Notes: generated by a model from the letters alone, not told the origin. Shown: positions 9,410 to 18,690, counted from the first letter of the stretch. The stretch: DNA of 22,044 bases from Chara braunii (GCA_003427395.1 BFEA01000089.1:450848-472891), one strand, 5' to 3'. Program-made: numbers and translations.

Positions 9410-9700
9410 TAGAGGTATTGTAGATTGGGTCGTGATTTTTTCGGGAAAATTATCAGAAAAATGAAAACAAATCTTTTAGACCACGAAATAAATGTCGCGC
9501 CAATTCGATGCATATATCATTTTTGCCACTTTACACTGTGTGGGCCAACGGAAAAAGTACCCCAACTGTTGTAATTTTTATGCTCATTTGCAGGGTTGCC
9601 AGGCTGAACGTACGGATGTCCCTAAGCTGATCCCCGAACGTTCGGGCGTTTGGGTCCCCGTACGGGGCTCGAACCTGAAGGGGTTCGGAGCCCGCAAAAA
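9410..9700. repeat. Dispersed repeat, left copy
   Basis: The stretch with 'gggtcgtgatttttt', 'gaaataaatgtcgc', 'tttttgccactttac' and 'gtgggccaacggaaaaagtacccc' is matched in the same order at about 16660-16800. Further on it has GCAGGGTTGCCAGGCTGAACG (matched in inverted form near 16600) and the palindromes CCCGAACGTTCGGG (9633-9646) and CCCCGTACGGGG (9656-9667). It is probably a non-autonomous mobile element. Ends could not be set. Confidence 0.6.
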
Positions 9701-9831
9701 AATATTTTGGCACCTAAATGTTATTATGTTTTTCTGAAAATTTTTGTACTAATTCTTTGTCATGTAAGGAATCTCCCTCTTAATTTTGAAGCCATTCTGT
9801 TCAACCAAAAAAAACATGAAACATCGGCAAA

Positions 9832-10494
9832 GATTTTCGGACAGGGTTTACCGAGTAGCAAGGGCTATTCCGAAGTGATGGGTTCTTAGGACGGAGTACT
9901 TTGTTTTTTGCTTGGATTTTTGGACAAGTCATTTTGTTTTGTGATTTTTGGACAGGGCGGTATCAGTATTTGTGTTTGTAGTAGAAGTCTGTGTTTTTCT
10001 AGAACACGAGGGCGAATGTCCAGACCGTATTTCGGCTTAGGGATTCGAACCACTGTCCAGATAGTAATTTTGGTCCTGGGACTTGGCATTACTGAGTCAG
10101 TCACCCCGACAGTCGTGCCAGCCTGGTACCGGGACCAGTGGATACCAGTGCTGAACTTCTTTTTGAGATAGTCTTGTCATACAGTACGATGGTGAGGGAC
10201 GTACACCTATAATTACGGTAAGTACGATTAGTTAGACCTCTTACGGGTCCTCGCCCCGCGAGCGCTAATTAAATTAGCGCCAGCGGACTGCGAGTACGGG
10301 GTTGTGGAACGTTTCGACGGTTTCTAGGCTGTGTGGACAGAAGATGGAACCGTATTATTCCTAATAATTGTACTTCGTCAATCTACATGCCTACGACTCT
10401 GTCGAAAGACTCTTTGTCTGACGACTTCGTCTTTGCTTGTGTTTTGACTCACTCTACGTGCATTTGCAACACATGTGATTGAATCCATCGACAT
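9832..10494 (+). repeat. 5' pseudo-LTR of the Penelope-like element
   Basis: It aligns end to end with 15279-15941. Conserved elements include a hairpin CTGGTA...TACCAG (10123-10148), a perfect 9-bp inverted repeat GCGCTAATT/AATTAGCGC with one base between (10262-10280), and an outer CCCCG...CGGGG pairing around it. These structures survive in both copies, so the RNA is likely to fold. No hammerhead ribozyme core, which many Penelope-like repeats carry, could be assigned by eye. Confidence 0.88.
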
Positions 10495-11177
10495 TGATTA
10501 AGTCGCGTGTGAACTATCTTGGAGTCTCCTTACTGGGATAAGTGAGCACGTATACAGTTACGAAGCCACTGAGTTGTTTTTACTGTTTTTTTTCTTCCTA
10601 CCGGATACATGAGATCTGGACGACGGCAGGACCGGCGGAGTGCCACCACAACTACGTTGGAGAAGCGGAAACGAACGTGCTGATCAAGCTCGGAGGACGT
10701 CACGATAACATATGGCGGGACACCGTGACCAACGCGACTACGGACATGGAGATCAGAGAGGGTACGGTAGCGATCAGCGAGATTACCAGGGAGAGAAGGG
10801 CAGTTACGACCGAGACCGAACATTACGCCAACCAATGTCCGCACCCGCGCAAACAATCGAGTGCCAGACCATCAATTTCATCCGGTTCCTGGCGAGGTGG
10901 GTCTGTGTCGCCTCGACGCTATCCGCGGCAAACTGCGCCAAGTGACCCCATTCATTCGAAGGTAGCTGATATTGGAAAAAGTGTGGCAGCGGTGTGTCAG
11001 TATGTGGAGAACGAGCAACAGAAAAAAACCGCCAAAGAGCGCAAGAAGATGGAGGAAAAGGAGGCGGAGGATCGAGCGGAGTCGGAGCGCCAGGAGACGG
11101 AACGGAGAAAGAAGAAGAAGGAGGAGAAAGTCCGTCTCCGTAAGGAGGCAGAACGGTTGGAGGAGATTAACAAGAAG

Positions 11178-11523
11178 ATGGACATCAAGGTGGCAGTACG
11201 TGTTGGAGAATTAAGGGACGATGTACGCGAAGACGTAACAAGAAGATGGACATCAAGGTGGCNNNNNNNNNNNNNNNNNNNNNNNNNNNNNNNNNNNNNN
11301 NNNNNNNNNNNNNNNNNNNNNNNNNNNNNNNNNNNNNNNNNNNNNNNNNNNNNNNNNNNNNNNNNNNNNNNNNNNNNNNNNNNNNNNATGGACATCAAGG
11401 TGGCAGTACGTGTTGGAGAATTAAGGGACGATGTACGCGAAGACGTAACAAGAAGATGGACATCAAGGTGGCAGTACGTGTTCGAGAATTAAGGGACGAT
11501 GTACGCGAAGACGTGAGGCAGGA
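11178..11523 (+). repeat. 68-bp tandem repeat array within ORF1
   Basis: Units begin at 11178, 11246, 11388 and 11456, each starting ATGGACATCAAGGTGGC, with an N gap in the middle. The period is 68 bp, so each added copy shifts the frame by two, and only multiples of three restore it. The spacing across the gap (142 bp) is not a multiple of 68, which shows that the gap size is an estimate. Confidence 0.9.
11263..11387. other. Assembly gap (125 N)
   Basis: A run of N interrupts the 68-bp tandem array. The sequence on both sides is the same unit, so the gap is almost certainly more copies, or a collapse caused by them. Confidence 0.99.
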
Positions 11524-12211
11524 GATCCGCGAGGCCATCAGCCAACTCTGCACAATGGTGGCGCGAGGCAAGCAGAAGGTGGTGGAACCTGCGATACCAG
11601 GATCGAAAAGCAGTGGCAGCAGTAGTGAGACCGAAGAGCTGAGCGAACGGACGCGCAACCTTTGTATCACGAAGAAGAGGAAGGGAGGGGAGGAACCGGT
11701 ATTCGAAGACAGCCCTCCTATGGAGCTGCCGCCAAAATGCACTCCTAGGAGGATGGGAAAACCAGTGAACCTCACTACCATACTTACTCGTTCGAAGGCT
11801 AAAGCGAAGACGAAGACCCCGACACCGCGGAAGACACCCACGTTGATACACAAGAAGAAGATTCCGGCATCTATCGGAATAGTAGGACGGCTGAAATTTG
11901 AGAAGCAAGTTATGCATGAGCTGAAGAACTTGGACGCGCTTGTTCTACAGAACGTGTGCAGAGACGAAGGTATACAGTACAATGGCAAGTTTGAGGCTAT
12001 TTTTGACATAGTCACACATCGCACCAAGGTTGCGTACGGAACGGAGGAGGAAGATGATACGCAAACACCACAAGGATCTGAAACGATGGATACAACGGAA
12101 GGTGATGCCAAAGCAGAAGCTGAGTGAGGTGGTTTCAGCATAGCTGACCTTTGGAAGATTGTTGGGTGCCTTACGAAGTGGAGAACAACGAGCAAGTCCG
12201 TAGATGTAGGA

Positions 12212-12703
12212 GTGGAGGAACTTTTACGACTAGTAATTGTTCTCTTATCTTTCTCGGGAGTACTCAGGTGGAACCGTAAATGCATTGATGCTTGGCTACG
12301 CCTATACGATGTCTATGGTCCAGATTTCGTAAATATCTATGATTGTGTCTATGTGGCAGAATCACCCTATTGTAAATCCCAATATGTGGGGAAGACGTCT
12401 AGACACCTGGATGTTCGTTAGAGACACCTATATGCGTGTGGCACTCGTAAACCCAACCATTTTTATCGATGGTTGAGCTCCCACGGTGTTGGTAAGTATG
12501 TGCTTATTCCGGTTGATTCCATTAAGAATGATGAACTTACTAAACTGGAAAGCATATATATAGGTCAGTGGGCGCCTTACCTTAATACGTCAGGGGTCAA
12601 GAAGTCCGCTAAGAGCAGGAGTAGTAAGGGATGTAAGGGTAGGCCGAGCGGGCCAGATCGGGTAAGCACACATCAGGGAATTGTCGAGCGATTGCACCTC
12701 TGA
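12212..12703 (+). pseudogene. GIY-YIG endonuclease domain, N-terminal part of ORF2
   Basis: GIY-YIG nucleases cut the target DNA so that the RT can prime on it. The domain shows the two short strands as VYVAE (GIY position) and QYVGKT (YIG position), followed by the Arg helix (SRHLDVR...RHLY) and later the catalytic Glu in KLESIYIGQW, all in normal order over about 90 residues. A TAG at 12419-12421, right after the Arg, is the only stop in this frame between 12212 and the TGA at 12701-12703. The domain is upstream of the RT, opposite to classical Penelope elements, where it is C-terminal. The start Met at 12212 is the first in frame after ORF1 but is not proven. Confidence 0.85.
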
Positions 12704-12711
12704 GATCTCGA

Positions 12712-13573
12712 TTGCACGAGACTGAGGATTGGCGTTTGAATCTATTCGAAATCCTCAAAGAACAGGAGGATAAAGGTTTGTGTAGCTTTAAGGTGTATAC
12801 CACCGGGGGGAACCTTTGGCATGCGCCTTGGAAGAACATAGCCAAAGCTCTTGGGTCTTCTAAGCTGTCATTTGGCAAGGAGTCCTTACTTTTGAAGGAA
12901 TGTAAGGATCGGATCGAGGGAGGAGAGTACTTCGTGATTGAGTACTTGCGGCTATGGAAGCCGCATTGCAGCTACCTGAAGAATATTTTGATTTCACTAC
13001 TGAAGAAACCTAAGGAATTGTCGAAGATCTATAATTGGGGTATGCGATCTATCTTGCGCCTCTACCTAGTAGTGAAGGATTTCACACGAAAGTTAACCAG
13101 GAAATACCTCCGCCGTTTGACCTCGCGAGTGTTTTTGGATAAGTTCGGCCTCAGCCTTAGTGCGGATTTTATTGATTAGAGTAAAGTTTGATGACAGATT
13201 GCGATCGTGTGAACTTCGTAAGGTCGTTAACAATTTGGTAATGGGTTGCGATCTGCCTACCTGCTTTTTGCGACGTGCGCGTAAGAAGATTCGCATCGTC
13301 TGGACCAAAAATCGGACGGTCGGTGAATTACTGCACAATCATCGAGCCTTCGCTGCTCGACAAGTGATGACCTGCCAGTGCGCAGGCCTACCCTATCCAA
13401 AAGTGGATGGGCATGTTCACTTTCGCATGAACAGGGACATAGTCGATCATCCCATGTTAGCTTACGCTAACAATATTCCTAAGGTGCATATTGCTGACCG
13501 TTTGCGATATTTGAAGTGTGAGTTGCGAAAGTGTTTTCAAAATTGGAGGAATTTTCGTGGGAAGCTACTGTAG
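12712..13573 (+). pseudogene. ORF2 linker between endonuclease and RT
   Basis: Two long stretches in different frames (12712-13179 and 13160-13573) lack stops and have the same basic, Leu/Lys/Arg-rich composition as the RT, so they are parts of one chain broken by frameshifts near 12700 and 13170. No known domain stands out. A TCQC...GHVHFR segment near 13371-13428 could bind metal, and the region probably corresponds to the N-terminal extension of Penelope-like RTs. A TAG at 13571-13573 ends the second stretch, but the same frame continues at 13595. Confidence 0.7.
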
Positions 13574-13594
13574 CTACCAAGGATTACAGATGAT

Positions 13595-14977
13595 ATGTTA
13601 CTTAACTGTACAATTACTCGCAGCGAATATCATTCTGCCGTCCTCACAATGGATGTGGTGTCCGCGACTAAGGAGAAATTCGACGGTCTTGTTTTGATCC
13701 CCCTAGACCGTAACCCAGGGGAGATTGTAATCATGTGTCCTAAAATTTACTATGAGGCCATGATGCAGACCTTTGTTCTGAACCAAGGCTACAAGATCAT
13801 TGAGTTCAAGGAGCAGGAAGTACTGAGGGAAATTAGGGAGGATGTGTATGCAGCTGGTCTGAGGAAGTTTGCAAGATGGGATGGGAAAGGGCGTATAGGA
13901 TCTGCTTATGTTATCCAATATATAAGGATTTGACCCGTTATCGCCCGATCTGCCCCACCTTTGTCGAACCCATGGTATGCACGGGTAGGGTAGTGGCAAT
14001 AAGTCTGAATTTCATGTTATCTAGACTGCCACGAGATTGTCACTTTAACCTGCCTGCTGTTTCACAATTTATCGCGAGGTTTGATCAGATTAATGCGCAG
14101 ATACAACGACTCAAGCGACCCTTTGGTCTAGCGGCTCAATCCTTCGATATTAAGGATATGTTCAGCCGCTTACCACATCCAGACATTTTGAGAGCCTTGG
14201 AATGGCTTATAGATTTCCATTGCAAAAAGGGACGATATTTTGTGCGGGCCAACCCAAGAGGCAAGGGATGTTCGTTCGGAAGGACTACAAGAGCCGATCA
14301 CTGGCGACCTTTGGAGTTCAGGGAGTTGCTGTCTTTCGTACGCATCGAGCTGTCGCACACGTATACTTATGCAACTGGGGTCTTACTGCGTCAGGATGTG
14401 GGGATACCGATGGGGAAGTCCACAAGTCCCCCACTGGCCTGTGTACTATGCGCATACGTTGAGTCATTGTTTCTGAGTGATTTGGGCAGGTATGCTCGAC
14501 AAGTTTTCGGAGTCAGGTTAATGGATGATGTTATCCTGGTAACAACATCTTTGGCCGGCGAGGAGTTGACGTGGGAACTGGACCGATTCTCGACCTGTTA
14601 TCCAAGGAACCTGTCTTAAACGCACAGATCATGGCTCGGGTACACTGGAGTTTTTGGGATGTGAAGTTTGGTGCAAAAGTCGTTATCCTTACCTGGGTTG
14701 TGTTCAGATGTCACGAAATGAACGAAGCATTTGGTCAGCTGGTGATTTGGAAATTCAGAACGAGCAGTCTTTTCTGTCCTGGGGAAGTAAGCAACAAAAA
14801 AGTGCTACTATTAGTAGTTACTTACACCGCATTGATCAGAACACGTCGATCCGGAGTGAAATACCGGGACGAGTACTCTCATTGATGCGGGATTTGAGGA
14901 TGAAAGATTTCCCCATTGAATTTTTTAAGAGAGTTCTGCGGGGTATTTCCTTTCGCAAAGATGAAATCTGGAAGTAG
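13595..14977 (+). pseudogene. Reverse transcriptase of the Penelope-like element
   Basis: The enzyme copies element RNA at the nicked target. Motifs in order: LIPLDRNPGEIVIM (13694-13735), in the place of the Penelope DKG block; YKDLTRYRPICP; FDIKDMFSRLP with the first catalytic Asp at 14146-14148; GIPMGKSTSPPLACVLC (about 14401-14451); and RLMDDVILV with the catalytic Asp pair at 14524-14529. The thumb begins at LEFLGCEVW (about 14648) and runs to a TAG at 14975-14977. Catalytic residues are intact. Frameshifts near 13915 and near 14580-14650 break the chain. The FLG-like block and the basic C-terminus (FRKDEIWK) complete a full-length RT. Confidence 0.88.
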
Positions 14978-15166
14978 ACTGTGATGATGCTTGTGGGAAG
15001 CTATGAGCGGTAGCCACATGGGTCTAGTCCTTTACTTCTTTCGAGGTTTCTTCTGATTAAGCAGCCCTATTGGGGTTTGGCGTTCTCAGGTTAGTTGCGG
15101 CTCTAGGAATTGTGAACTTAGCATCTGTGTTAGAGGTTCTCTTGCTCTTGTTTTCACCTTTGCTTT

Positions 15167-15278
15167 GGATTATCGGACAGGGTTAACCGGGTAGCAAGTG
15201 CTATTCCGAAGCGTGGGATCTAGGATTGAATTCCTTTTGTTTTTGTTTGGATTTTCGGACAGGTCACATTGCTTTTGT
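15167..15278 (+). repeat. Extra partial pLTR unit upstream of the 3' pLTR
   Basis: About 112 bp starting GGATTATCGGACAGGGTTAACCG repeat the first 112 bp of the 3' pLTR (GGACAGGGTTTACCGGGTAGCAAG...) with moderate divergence. The 5' pLTR shows no such extra unit. It suggests a subrepeat at the start of the pLTR whose copy number varies. Confidence 0.75.
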
Positions 15279-15941
15279 GATTTTTGGACAGGGTTTACCG
15301 GGTAGCAAGGGCTATTCCGAAGTGATGGGTTCTTAGGATGGAGTTCTTTGGTATTTTGCTTGGATTTTCGGACAAGTCATTTTGTTTTGTGATTTTGGAC
15401 AGGGCGGTATCAGTATTTGTGTTTGTAGTAGAAGTCTGTGTTTTTCTAGAACACGAGGGCGAATGTCCAGACCGTATTTCGGTTGAGGGATTCGAACCAC
15501 TGTCCAGATAGTAATTTTGGTTCTAGGACTTGGCATTACTGAGTTAGTCACCCTGACAGTCGTGCCAGCCTGGTACCGGGACTAGCGGATACCAGTGCCG
15601 AACTTCTATTTGAGATAGTCCTGTCATACAGTATGACGGTGAGGGACCTGCACCTATGATTATGGTAAGTACGATTAGTTAGACCACTTACGGGTCCTCA
15701 CCCCGCGAACGCTAATTCAATTAGCGCCAGCGGACTGTGAGTACGGGGTTGTGGAACGTTTCGACGGTTTCTAGGGTGTGTGGACAGAAGATGGAACCGT
15801 ATTATTACTAATAATTGTACTTCGTCAATCTACATGTCTACGACTCTGTCGAAAGACTCCTTGCCTGACGACTTCGTCTTTGCTTGTCTTTTGACTCACT
15901 CTACGTGCATTTGCAACGTATGTGATTGAATCCATCGACAC
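15279..15941 (+). repeat. 3' pseudo-LTR of the Penelope-like element
   Basis: It is collinear with 9832-10494. Similarity ends at ATCCATCGACA (15941), which marks the element's 3' end. The CTGGTA/TACCAG hairpin (15570-15595) and the CGCTAATT/AATTAGCG inverted repeat (15710-15726) are kept, although loop bases differ. Confidence 0.88.
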
Positions 15942-16495
15942 AAAACTTGCTTGCCCACTCAATAATTTGTTTTTTCTCTCTTTTCACTTTTTCTATTTCC
16001 TTTATTTCGGAGCATGAAACACCTTTAAGAACTCCGTAATGTCCGTACCCATCTTGCTCATTACTCCAGTGGGCTCAGTTTACATGTACACTAAAGGTTG
16101 TGATGTATACTGCTATTTCTATGTGTCATCTACAGTCAATGACAACGCCAAGTCCATAGGCATAGCGTACTCTAATATTAATTGCTTAGGAGATCAGACC
16201 ATTAATAATTTTTATTTGAATTTTTTTTTATTATGTAAGCTACACTTATATACATTTTTATAGCATTTGTCACTGCCAAAAAAAAAAAGAAAAATCGCCA
16301 AAGATGGCGGTGTCAAAAACGAGCTCGCCCACTCAATTATTTCATTCTCATTTTTTTCTCTAATTTTTATTATTATTATTTATTTTCAGTATTTGATTTT
16401 TATTTCATATTTGGTAAGGAATTCGGATGTAAAGTTGAGGCAAATGTTGTTTAGTTTATTCTTTTGCATAACATATAATATTTTTTCAGTTTTTT
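15942..16495. other. T-rich non-coding spacer
   Basis: No gene is visible. The phrase 'gcttgcccactcaataatttg' near 15949 recurs as 'gctcgcccactcaattatttc' near 16323, both followed by a T-rich run, so part of this spacer is itself repeated. Several poly(T) runs follow to 16525. Confidence 0.55.
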
Positions 16496-16529
16496 TTTTC
16501 TTTTTTTTCTTTTTTTCTTTTCTAGGTCC

Positions 16530-16910
16530 GGTCGAACGCGTCGAGAGGGGGTCCCGAACGTTCGGGCATTCGGGTTCGGGCGTTTGGCCCATCCCGAATG
16601 CCAGCAACCCTGCTGATAATAATATCTCTAAAACTCTGAAAATCTGAGGGTCTGTGGATTTGGTCGTGATCTTTTCAGAAAAAAATAAAAATAAAAATAA
16701 AAATTAGGTGGAGAAATAAATGCCGCTCCGATTTGTTTGATTTTCCATTGTTGCCACTTTATAACTTGTGGGCCAAAGGGAGAAGTACCCCCAATTGCAG
16801 TTATTTTTCACACTTAGAAGAGTATGTAAAAAAATCCGAAAATTTGAAGGGTTGTAAATTTGGTCTTGATCTTTCCAGGAAAAATGTTCAGAAAAAAATA
16901 GAAACATTTC
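16530..16910. repeat. Dispersed repeat, right copy
   Basis: It begins with the palindrome CCCGAACGTTCGGG (16553-16566) and a 10-bp inverted repeat GGCATTCGGG/CCCGAATGCC (16565-16602). It then carries 'ggtcgtgatcttttcag', 'gaaataaatgccgc' and 'gtgggccaaagggagaagtaccccc', collinear with the copy at about 9420-9570. A third 'tttggtcttgatctttccagg' patch lies at about 16858. The order of the parts differs from the left copy, so rearrangement or nested insertion is likely. Confidence 0.6.
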
Positions 16911-17174
16911 AACCGGGTCTGTGGACATTGGGGCATTTGGTAGTTAGGAGGGGAGAAGGATTGACTCCGCCCATCATAGTGAAATTCTCTATCAAACAAA
17001 TGGTTGCCACGGAATGGTCCATGAAAGCTTGGAACATATCGTGCGTTGAAACCTCTGCGGAGGTTTCCGCAACATTGGGCTAGATTTCCGGACCTGTTTC
17101 ACATTCAGGATCGGCAACAATCGCCGGAGTCGACATTTTCGTCCTTCTTTCTTTGACTGTACCTGGCTAGCACC

Positions 17175-17232
17175 ACGTACGCGTATGCGGTGCATACGCG
17201 TACGTATCCGCGCGTACGCGTACGTGCCCCAA
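17175..17232. repeat. CG/TA palindrome cluster, left
   Basis: A perfect 14-bp inverted repeat ACGTACGCGTATGC / GCATACGCGTACGT (17175-17188 and 17192-17205, three bases between) is followed by further CGCGTACGCGTACG words. The tract is almost strictly alternating purine-pyrimidine and very rich in CpG. Confidence 0.85.
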
Positions 17233-17251
17233 AACCAACATAAGCGTACGC

Positions 17252-17300
17252 GTTTTTTTTTTTTTTTACATATATATAATGTATATATAATATATATAGT
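17252..17300. repeat. Poly(T) and (TA)n tract
   Basis: Fifteen or so T followed by interrupted TATATA runs join the CG/TA palindromes to the pyrimidine block. Simple sequence with no gene. Confidence 0.85.
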
Positions 17301-17319
17301 CAGTATTTAGTGACATATA

Positions 17320-17725
17320 TCCTCCTCCTCCCGATCATGATCTTCGTCGTCCTCCTCCTCCTACCCATCCTCCTACCCCTCCTCCTCCTACCCATCCTCC
17401 TACCCCTCCTCCTCCTACCCATCCTCCTACCCCTCCTCCCCCTCCTCCTACCCCTCCTGTGGTACTGTCTGCCTATCTGTTCTCCCCCTTTTTTCTGTCT
17501 GTCTGTCTGTATGTCTGCCTGTCTGTCTGTCTGTCTGTTTGTTTGTCTGTGTGTCTGTCTGTCTGTCTGTCTGTTTGTTTGTCTGTCTGTCTGTCTGTCT
17601 GTCCTCCGCCCGTCTGTATGTCTGTCTATCTGTCTGTCTCCTCCTCCTCCCCCTACCCCTCCTCCTCAGGCTACCCCTCCTACCCATCTTGTGGTACTGT
17701 CTGTTTGTCTGTCCTCCCCCTCCTC

Positions 17726-17759
<34 letters not shown>

Positions 17760-17889
17760 GTCCGCCCGTCGTACTGTCTATCTGTCTGTCTGTCTCTTCC
17801 TCCTCCTCTCCTCCTACCCCTCCTCCTCCTCCTACCCCTCCTCCTACCCCTCCCGTGGTATTGTCTGTCTGTCCTCCCCCTCCTTTCTT

Positions 17890-17920
<31 letters not shown>

Positions 17921-17938
17921 CTCTCTCTCTCTCGCTCG

Positions 17939-17960
<22 letters not shown>
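17320..17960. repeat. Pyrimidine-rich minisatellite and (CTGT)n/(CT)n/(CA)n block
   Basis: It starts with about three copies of a 27-bp unit (TCCTCCTCCTACCCATCCTC...). Long (TCTG)n runs follow, broken by CTCC and CCGCCCGTC words, then (CT)n at about 17917-17955 and (CA)n to about 17979. The phrase GTGGTACTGTCTG recurs near 17458, 17691 and (with one change) 17853, showing a larger repeat unit that has been copied at least twice. Frames are open only because of low complexity. Confidence 0.92.
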
Positions 17961-17979
<19 letters not shown>

Positions 17980-18069
17980 CAACCAATCCCAACGCCCACC
18001 CCCCAACCCCTACCGGCCCAAGACAAACCTGGGAAACGGCCCGCTATGACCATGTACGCGGGCCCTAAA

Positions 18070-18165
18070 TTTGCGTATGCGCGCATACGTATGCGACACG
18101 TATGCGCATACGTGCATACGCATATGCATGTATGCGGATCCCGCGTACGTGTACGCCGTCCTACC
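18070..18165. repeat. CG/TA palindrome cluster, right
   Basis: Perfect palindromes CGTATGCGCGCATACG (18074-18089) and CACGTATGCGCATACGTG (18097-18114) are followed by ATACGCATATGCATGTATGCG and CGCGTACGTGTACG. The words match those of the cluster at 17175-17232, so the two clusters bracket the simple-sequence block. Confidence 0.85.
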
Positions 18166-18169
18166 CGGG

Positions 18170-18690
18170 ACTGTACCTTCTTGATTCATGTTTGGGTTCT
18201 TTGCTTTTTCTTTTTGTTTTTAGTCTTCTGTTGTAGCTTTTGTAGCTTTTGTATGTCAGGCCTTTTCGTCCTTTTGGTTGGCATCCCGTTTGCTGTTTAC
18301 TCGTTGTACATCTGTTTGCTTGCTGCTTCTTGTAGATAACTTGAGTATAGGTATGATAATTTTTGTGGCTCAATAGACGTAGTAGAAGTAGTTTTGTAGG
18401 TCTGTTGTTTTGTAGTAGCAGGCAAAATTTGGAAGTGGTGAGAATACTGGGGTGATGCAGCATGTCGGGCGGAGAATGTGTATAAGAGAGTAGTATATGA
18501 TAAATGGCATGGTTGCTTGCATTGCAGTCACGGATAGGTGGTTACAACACACTGGGTGGGCCCTCTGACCTCGGTCGATGATGCCCTGTTTAGAAGGTTT
18601 CACCTTCCTTTTTTGTGAGGGACGTTAGATCCTTTGTAAAATTAAGTTGTTAACATTTAAAAAGGAAAAAAAAAAAATTTCAACCACTAA
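18170..18690. other. Non-coding interval
   Basis: No gene or known element was recognised. The sequence is T-rich with 'tgtagcttttgtagcttttgtatg' and other short local repeats; short open frames here show no protein-like features. Confidence 0.5.

Larger units (their letters stand above)
10712..12127 (+). pseudogene. ORF1 of the Penelope-like element (coiled coil, SAP-like C-terminus)
   Basis: The likely start at 10712 begins a charged, Arg/Asp/Tyr/Gly-rich segment (MAGHRDQRDYGHGDQRGYG). A frame change near 10820 leads into HYANQCPHPR, the second half of a CCHC knuckle whose CxxC half is missing. Residues encoded at about 10990-11230 form a long, highly charged Lys/Glu/Arg coiled coil (KKMEEKEAEDRAESERQE). 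The frame is then broken by a 68-bp tandem array holding an assembly gap. After 11456 it continues as a basic linker and a C-terminal SAP-like fold (LVLQNVCRDEGIQYNGKFEA) with an acidic tail to the TGA at 12125-12127. The protein is probably an RNA/DNA-binding partner of the RT. It lies 85 bp before ORF2. Function is inferred from composition. Confidence 0.72.
9832..15941 (+). mobile_element. Penelope-like retroelement with N-terminal GIY-YIG endonuclease
   Basis: Direct repeats of about 660 bp (9832-10494 and 15279-15941) flank two plus-strand coding regions. The first encodes a coiled-coil ORF1. The second encodes a GIY-YIG endonuclease followed by a reverse transcriptase with an IPMGKSTSP block. 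The pairing of GIY-YIG and this RT type is specific to Penelope-like elements, and terminal direct repeats called pseudo-LTRs are typical of them. The endonuclease lies before the RT, the permuted order described for the Chlamys/Naiad group. One internal stop and several frameshifts make this copy inactive. Repeat copies differ by only a few percent by eye. Confidence 0.87.

Noticed and set aside
10035-10060. GGTTCGAATCC on the minus strand of the pLTR, like a tRNA T-arm
   Set aside because: The T-stem does not pair over five bases and no acceptor, D or anticodon arms fit around it.
10405-10432. GAAA and CTGACGA close together in the pLTR, a possible permuted hammerhead
   Set aside because: Only about ten bases separate them, leaving no room for helix III, the cleavage site and helix I.
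11395-12285. 296-codon minus-strand open frame opposite ORF1
   Set aside because: It is antisense to a recognisable ORF1 with coiled coil and SAP-like features and is Ser/Phe/Leu-rich as expected for a shadow frame.
17310-18339. Long overlapping open frames of Cys/Leu/Val/Ser or Arg/Gln/Thr repeats
   Set aside because: They are produced by simple sequence that lacks stop codons; there is no non-repetitive protein segment.
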